Part shown: in pieces, positions 60,545-64,000 of the stretch
How the letters are laid out: each line of letters begins with the position of its first letter
Numbering within the stretch: position 1 is the stretch's first letter
NCBI RefSeq assembly: GCF_003858635.1
Contig: NZ_RQJO01000016.1
Span: forward strand, 186,001 to 250,000
DNA length: 64,000 nt
From: Larkinella rosea
Lineage (GTDB): Bacteria; Bacteroidota; Bacteroidia; Cytophagales; Spirosomataceae
Direction of reading: 5' to 3'
The notes under the pieces: generated by a model
Seen by the model: only the letters and a program-made list of their open reading frames with translations
Told to the model about the DNA's origin: nothing
The model's database searches: none
Program-made: the position numbers and the translations under genes

Positions 60545-62005
60545 ATGAAAGAGCTGAATAACAAGTGGTTAGAGTTGATCATTGTACTATCGGCCCCCTT
60601 ACTTTCCGTCATTGATGTGTTCATCATTAACGTTGGAATACCGGCCATAAAAAAAGGAGTCCATGCGACAGACGCTGAAATTCAGCTGGTCATCGCCGGG
60701 TATCTGCTTGGGTATGCGGCATTTCTGATAACCGGTGGAAGAGCGGGCGACCATTTTGGCCGGAAGAAGGTCTTCTTCTGGGGCATGTTTGCGTTCACCA
60801 TTGCTTCCTGTTTTTGTGGGTTATCGACCTCCGCGTTGCAACTCAACATAACCCGGTTTTTTCAGGGACTGAGCGCTTCGTTTATGGTGCCCCAGACAAT
60901 AGCGTTTATCCAGGTGCTTTTCACCGACACCAACGAACGGGCAAAAGCATTCGGTTTATACGGAATTACACTTGGTAGCGCAGCCGCAATCGGACAAGTT
61001 CTGGGTGGTTATTTGTCCGACACGCACTGGGCCATTGAAGGCTGGCGACTGATCTTCTTTATCAACCTGCCAATCGGCATCCTGACACTTTGGGCAACCC
61101 ACCAGTACGTGACCGAAACGAAAAACCGCCAAAGTACCCAATTTGACTATTCGGGTATTTTGATTCTGACGGTCGCCCTGTTTTGTCTCATTTACCCCCT
61201 GATTCAGGGCCGCGAAGCCGGGTGGCCGTTGTGGAGCTTCGGGTTGCTGGCGTTGTCGGCTGGCATTTTCGCATTTTTCATCAATAACCAAAAACGAAAA
61301 CTCGCCAGAAACGGAAATCCATTGATCGATGTCAGGTTGTTTAGAATCAAGGATTTCAACACGGGCTTGGCAGCGGTTTTGTTTCATTTCATGCTGCACA
61401 CGGCCTATCTGCTGTTGAGTGCCGTGTACCTTCAAAACGGCCTCGGCATTTCCGCTCTGGACAGCGGATTGTACTTTATCATTCCGGGGCTGCTGTTCAT
61501 TGTGTCGTCGGTAGCAGCGTCCAAACTAATTGTCCGGTTCGGAAAACGAGTCCTGCAGGTGGGCGTTGTTCTTTTGGCTTTAGCATTTTACCTGCAAATG
61601 CAGCTTTGGAAACCGGGAATAAATCCCGGATTGATTATCGGATTGATGGGAATTTGGGGACTTGGAAACGGACTTGTGCTGCCGTCCCTGATGAATATTG
61701 CGCTCAAAAACGTTCCGGCTCAGTATACCGGCGCAGCAGCGGGTATTTATTCAACCTTTCAGCAAACCGCTTCGGCCCTGGGCGTCAGTATCATTGGCGG
61801 TCTGTTTTTCTATTATTCCAGATACGGCTGGCAAACCGCTTACCAGGCCGGAGTAACCGGCTTACTGGTTTGTGTTGTTCTGGTCGGAATTATGCTGTTC
61901 CTGCTCCCGGATGGAAAAAGTCAATCGCAGAACGCAAGCTCTTCGGGTACGAATCTGTTTATAGTCCGTCTCAAGCATCTCGACGACGACACAAAAGTGA
62001 AGTAA
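60545..62005 (+). CDS. MFS transporter, DHA2/EmrB-QacA type (14 TM)
   Basis: Proton-driven drug or metabolite exporter, 486 residues, about 14 membrane helices. MFS motifs: PLLSVIDVFIINVGIPAIKK (motif D1-type), GRAGDHFGRKKVFFWGMFAF (motif A), GITLGSAAAIGQVLGGYLSD (antiporter motif C). Typical DHA2 ending with GVSIIGGLFFYYSRYGW. Co-transcribed with the TetR gene, whose ligand is probably exported by this pump. The last residues (about 465-486) are polar and cytoplasmic. Confidence 0.93.
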   Translation: MKELNNKWLELIIVLSAPLLSVIDVFIINVGIPAIKKGVHATDAEIQLVIAGYLLGYAAFLITGGRAGDHFGRKKVFFWGMFAFTIASCFCGLSTSALQLNITRFFQGLSASFMVPQTIAFIQVLFTDTNERAKAFGLYGITLGSAAAIGQVLGGYLSDTHWAIEGWRLIFFINLPIGILTLWATHQYVTETKNRQSTQFDYSGILILTVALFCLIYPLIQGREAGWPLWSFGLLALSAGIFAFFINNQKRKLARNGNPLIDVRLFRIKDFNTGLAAVLFHFMLHTAYLLLSAVYLQNGLGISALDSGLYFIIPGLLFIVSSVAASKLIVRFGKRVLQVGVVLLALAFYLQMQLWKPGINPGLIIGLMGIWGLGNGLVLPSLMNIALKNVPAQYTGAAAGIYSTFQQTASALGVSIIGGLFFYYSRYGWQTAYQAGVTGLLVCVVLVGIMLFLLPDGKSQSQNASSSGTNLFIVRLKHLDDDTKVK

Positions 62006-62035
62006 AAAATTGAGGTGTGAGAATTTTCGAGAAGG

Positions 62036-62155
62036 TTATAATTTTAACAAAGCACTTATAATCAACAAAAAAGCCACATCTTCAATCTTTGAAGAGTCCA
62101 TAGGTAGTTGAAAACCATACTTCTCTAAAAACCGATCAATTGGGTTAATTTCGAA
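62036..62155 (-). pseudogene. AT-rich gene scrap (unidentified C-terminal fragment)
   Basis: Minus-strand frame from a TGA at 62156-62158 to TAA at 62036, encoding FEINPIDRFLEKYGFQLPMD then SSKIEDVAFLLIISALLKL. No start codon near its beginning. Amphipathic helix pattern and coding-like codons suggest the tail of a lost gene sharing the AT-rich composition of the monooxygenase next to it. Identity unknown. Confidence 0.35.
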
Positions 62156-62217
62156 TCATCCTGTTGATACGATATGTTTTATGACACCATTCAACTTAAG
62201 GCAACAAATTTAATCCG

Positions 62218-63864
62218 TTAAACCGACAAGAGTTTTTTCGCGATTTTAAAATCAATCAATTCCTGATCAGATCTTTTAGTCTTGCTTCTTGGGTTAAATT
62301 TGCCTCTTTTATAATTATGTATCAATATTAATACTTTTGAGATTTCAAAATCCTTCCATCTACCAAGAATATATTGATCAGGCGTAAATAAATATGCTGA
62401 ACTTGAAGTTAGCTCATACGATTCACAAAGCGATTTATCAATCGACAGATTTATCTCTAAAAAGAAAACTTTGTTTGAAATTAAATTAATTTTTTCTTCC
62501 TGAGTTAATATTCCTTCCGATACCAAAATAGTAAAGTCATACGGAAGACTTTCAACCAGGTATGATTTTGCACTTTCAATAAAACAATCTATAGCGCAGT
62601 TTCCGGGGCTTCTTTCTGTGGAGTCCCATTTCCCTTCCTCACTGTCAGGAAGTGGGTTATACATATTTGGTACACTTAGGCGGCCACAATTTATCTTATT
62701 TCTGAAATCTTTATTTGAACTAGCCTTAATCAACAGCTGGTTTCGAACAGATTCGGCCCTTTTTGACGGAGGACTTATAAACAAGGTTGAATTTATGGTG
62801 CATTCAAGGTTTTGCCGAGCCGCCAACGTTCGTTCACTATTATACCTATTTAAAAGACGGTTGGCCGTGTTATCATTTAGAATTTCATGAAGTTTCCAGG
62901 CAAGATTATCCGCATCCTGTATTCCCGAGTTAGCCCCTCTGGCCCCAAACGGGCTAAAAACATGCGCCGAATCACCGGCAAATACTACAGAATTATAGAC
63001 AAATTTTGGCAGCATTTTACAGCTAAATTTGTATTTGCTAACCCATAAAATTTCAATTTCCTTATCACCAACCACATTTTTAATCTTGTTATATAGATAG
63101 ATTTTGTCTTCGATTACGTTCCTATCAATATTCTTACCAAGCTTAAAATCAATTCGCCAAATATTGTGAGGCTGTTTATGGAGTAAAATAGTGCTTTCAG
63201 GATCGTATAGGGGTGAAAACCAAAACCAGCGCTCGGAAGGGAAATCAGAATCCATCCTAAAATCGATAATCAGGAATTCATCTTCAAACCGTTCTCCTTC
63301 TAATTGCAGCCCCAGCAAATTGCGAATGGGGCTTTTACTCCCATCACAGGCAAGCAAAAAATTAAAATAATATTCTACTTCTTTCGTATCATTTACCAAT
63401 ACTATTGAATTTAGATCTAAACCCTTATCCGTATTTGAAACTTTTTCATTCCTTCTTAAGTCGTGGATAGTGTGATTCAACTTGATATCAATATACTTTT
63501 CACTCAATGCTTTTTTTAGTAATATCTCTTCTAAATCCTGCTGCGATATATTAATAAAAGATGGAAACTTCGCGTTATTATTTGGAATTACTTCAAATTT
63601 ATCAACCTCTTTATCTTGAAAAAATATTCTCCCGGTATGCCACCGTACGCCAATCTTCATTACGGCATCAGCAACATCAATTTTATCAAATATTTCCAAC
63701 GTCTTTCTTGAAAAGCATATGGCCCGGCTTCCCACCGATGCCTGTTTTTTCTCATCTATTAGAACTACTTTCTGACCTTTTTTCGCCAGTAATAAGGCCA
63801 ACGTAAGCCCAACAAGGCCAGCGCCTGCAATGACAATCTGGTGTTTTTGAATTTCATTTTCCAT
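62218..63864 (-). CDS. FAD-dependent aromatic monooxygenase (PheA/TfdB, MhpA-like)
   Basis: Flavin hydroxylase of 548 residues. FAD motifs: GxGxxG in IVIAGAGLVGLTLALLLAKK, DG motif in LLACDGSKSPIRNLLGLQLE, GD motif in VVFAGDSAHVFSPFGARGAN followed by GIQDADNLAWKL. A thioredoxin-like C-terminal part ends near LFTPDQYILGRWKDF. Such enzymes hydroxylate phenols or tailor polyketides. Codon use is clearly AT-rich (many AAT, ATT, TTA, AAA codons) compared with all neighbours, suggesting recent acquisition. Substrate unknown; the neighbouring gene to the right is outside the window. Confidence 0.9.
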   Translation of the reverse strand: MENEIQKHQIVIAGAGLVGLTLALLLAKKGQKVVLIDEKKQASVGSRAICFSRKTLEIFDKIDVADAVMKIGVRWHTGRIFFQDKEVDKFEVIPNNNAKFPSFINISQQDLEEILLKKALSEKYIDIKLNHTIHDLRRNEKVSNTDKGLDLNSIVLVNDTKEVEYYFNFLLACDGSKSPIRNLLGLQLEGERFEDEFLIIDFRMDSDFPSERWFWFSPLYDPESTILLHKQPHNIWRIDFKLGKNIDRNVIEDKIYLYNKIKNVVGDKEIEILWVSKYKFSCKMLPKFVYNSVVFAGDSAHVFSPFGARGANSGIQDADNLAWKLHEILNDNTANRLLNRYNSERTLAARQNLECTINSTLFISPPSKRAESVRNQLLIKASSNKDFRNKINCGRLSVPNMYNPLPDSEEGKWDSTERSPGNCAIDCFIESAKSYLVESLPYDFTILVSEGILTQEEKINLISNKVFFLEINLSIDKSLCESYELTSSSAYLFTPDQYILGRWKDFEISKVLILIHNYKRGKFNPRSKTKRSDQELIDFKIAKKLLSV

Positions 63865-64000
63865 CGTATAAACTAATGTTGAGTAGCATTACTAATTAAT
63901 TAAATTGAAAATTGGATCGATCCGAAAATGAGGAAAACCTGATAAAATGGCTGGTTGTATAGCCTCCTACTCAGGCTACAGCGTCGCTGTCTGTTGATTG

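Noticed and set aside
1-64000. Frequent AACCGG/ACCGGTTT words as a possible distributed signal
   Set aside because: They fall mostly in coding frames as common codons (ACC GGT, CCG GTT) in this organism; no positional pattern was evident by eye.

Overview
The window reads as a chromosomal segment of an aerobic, glycan-degrading Bacteroidota, most likely a Cytophagales member of the Larkinella/Spirosoma type. The taxonomic call is an inference from gene families: SusC/SusD pairs, an ECF sigma/FecR/SusC cascade, two hybrid two-component regulators, a type IX secretion (T9SS) sorting domain, and a DUF5686 outer-membrane protein. No rRNA, tRNA, insertion sequence, phage gene or CRISPR array was seen.

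Layout. (1) 1-5369, minus strand: ECF sigma factor, FecR anti-sigma factor and a SusC receptor with a signalling STN domain; the receptor runs off the left edge. (2) 5558-12295: GH43-like glycosidase, two SGNH hydrolases, a DUF5686 protein and a D-lactate-type dehydrogenase. (3) 12393-20090, minus: a large T9SS-secreted beta-helix protein and a hybrid two-component system (HTCS). Repeated 11-bp sites lie between them. (4) 20475-29521: a patchwork with decay, holding a broken SusC remnant, a cytochrome c tail, and a Crp/Fnr gene that has lost its sensor domain. Interspersed intact genes are a phytoene-desaturase-like oxidoreductase, AraC regulator, aldo/keto reductase, DUF808 protein and an unknown membrane protein. 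(5) 29522-52404: an IclR regulator divergent from a 15-gene, same-strand polysaccharide utilisation locus of about 21.7 kb. (6) 52502-59456, minus: DUF1080 protein, second HTCS, M13 peptidase. (7) 59739-62005: a TetR regulator with a perfect palindromic operator, followed by an MFS exporter. (8) 62036-63864: a visibly AT-rich FAD monooxygenase and a gene scrap, probably acquired.

How the main locus could work. SusC/SusD would import uronic-acid-containing oligosaccharides. Two GH28 enzymes, three clan-A glycosidase modules (two fused in one protein), an SGNH hydrolase and an alpha/beta esterase would debranch, deacetylate and cut them. An SSS symporter would bring small products into the cytoplasm. 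There, two proteins without signal peptides (a helical-toroid protein and a heparinase II/III-like protein), an SDR, an RraA-like aldolase, a VOC protein and a zinc dehydrogenase would complete catabolism. A pectin or rhamnogalacturonan-like substrate is inferred from GH28 and the nearby GH43 and rhamnogalacturonan-acetylesterase-like genes. IclR and the adjacent HTCS are the likely regulators. The operon is the best candidate here for an uncharacterised system, because of its unusual glycosidase module and its cytoplasmic enzymes of unassigned function.
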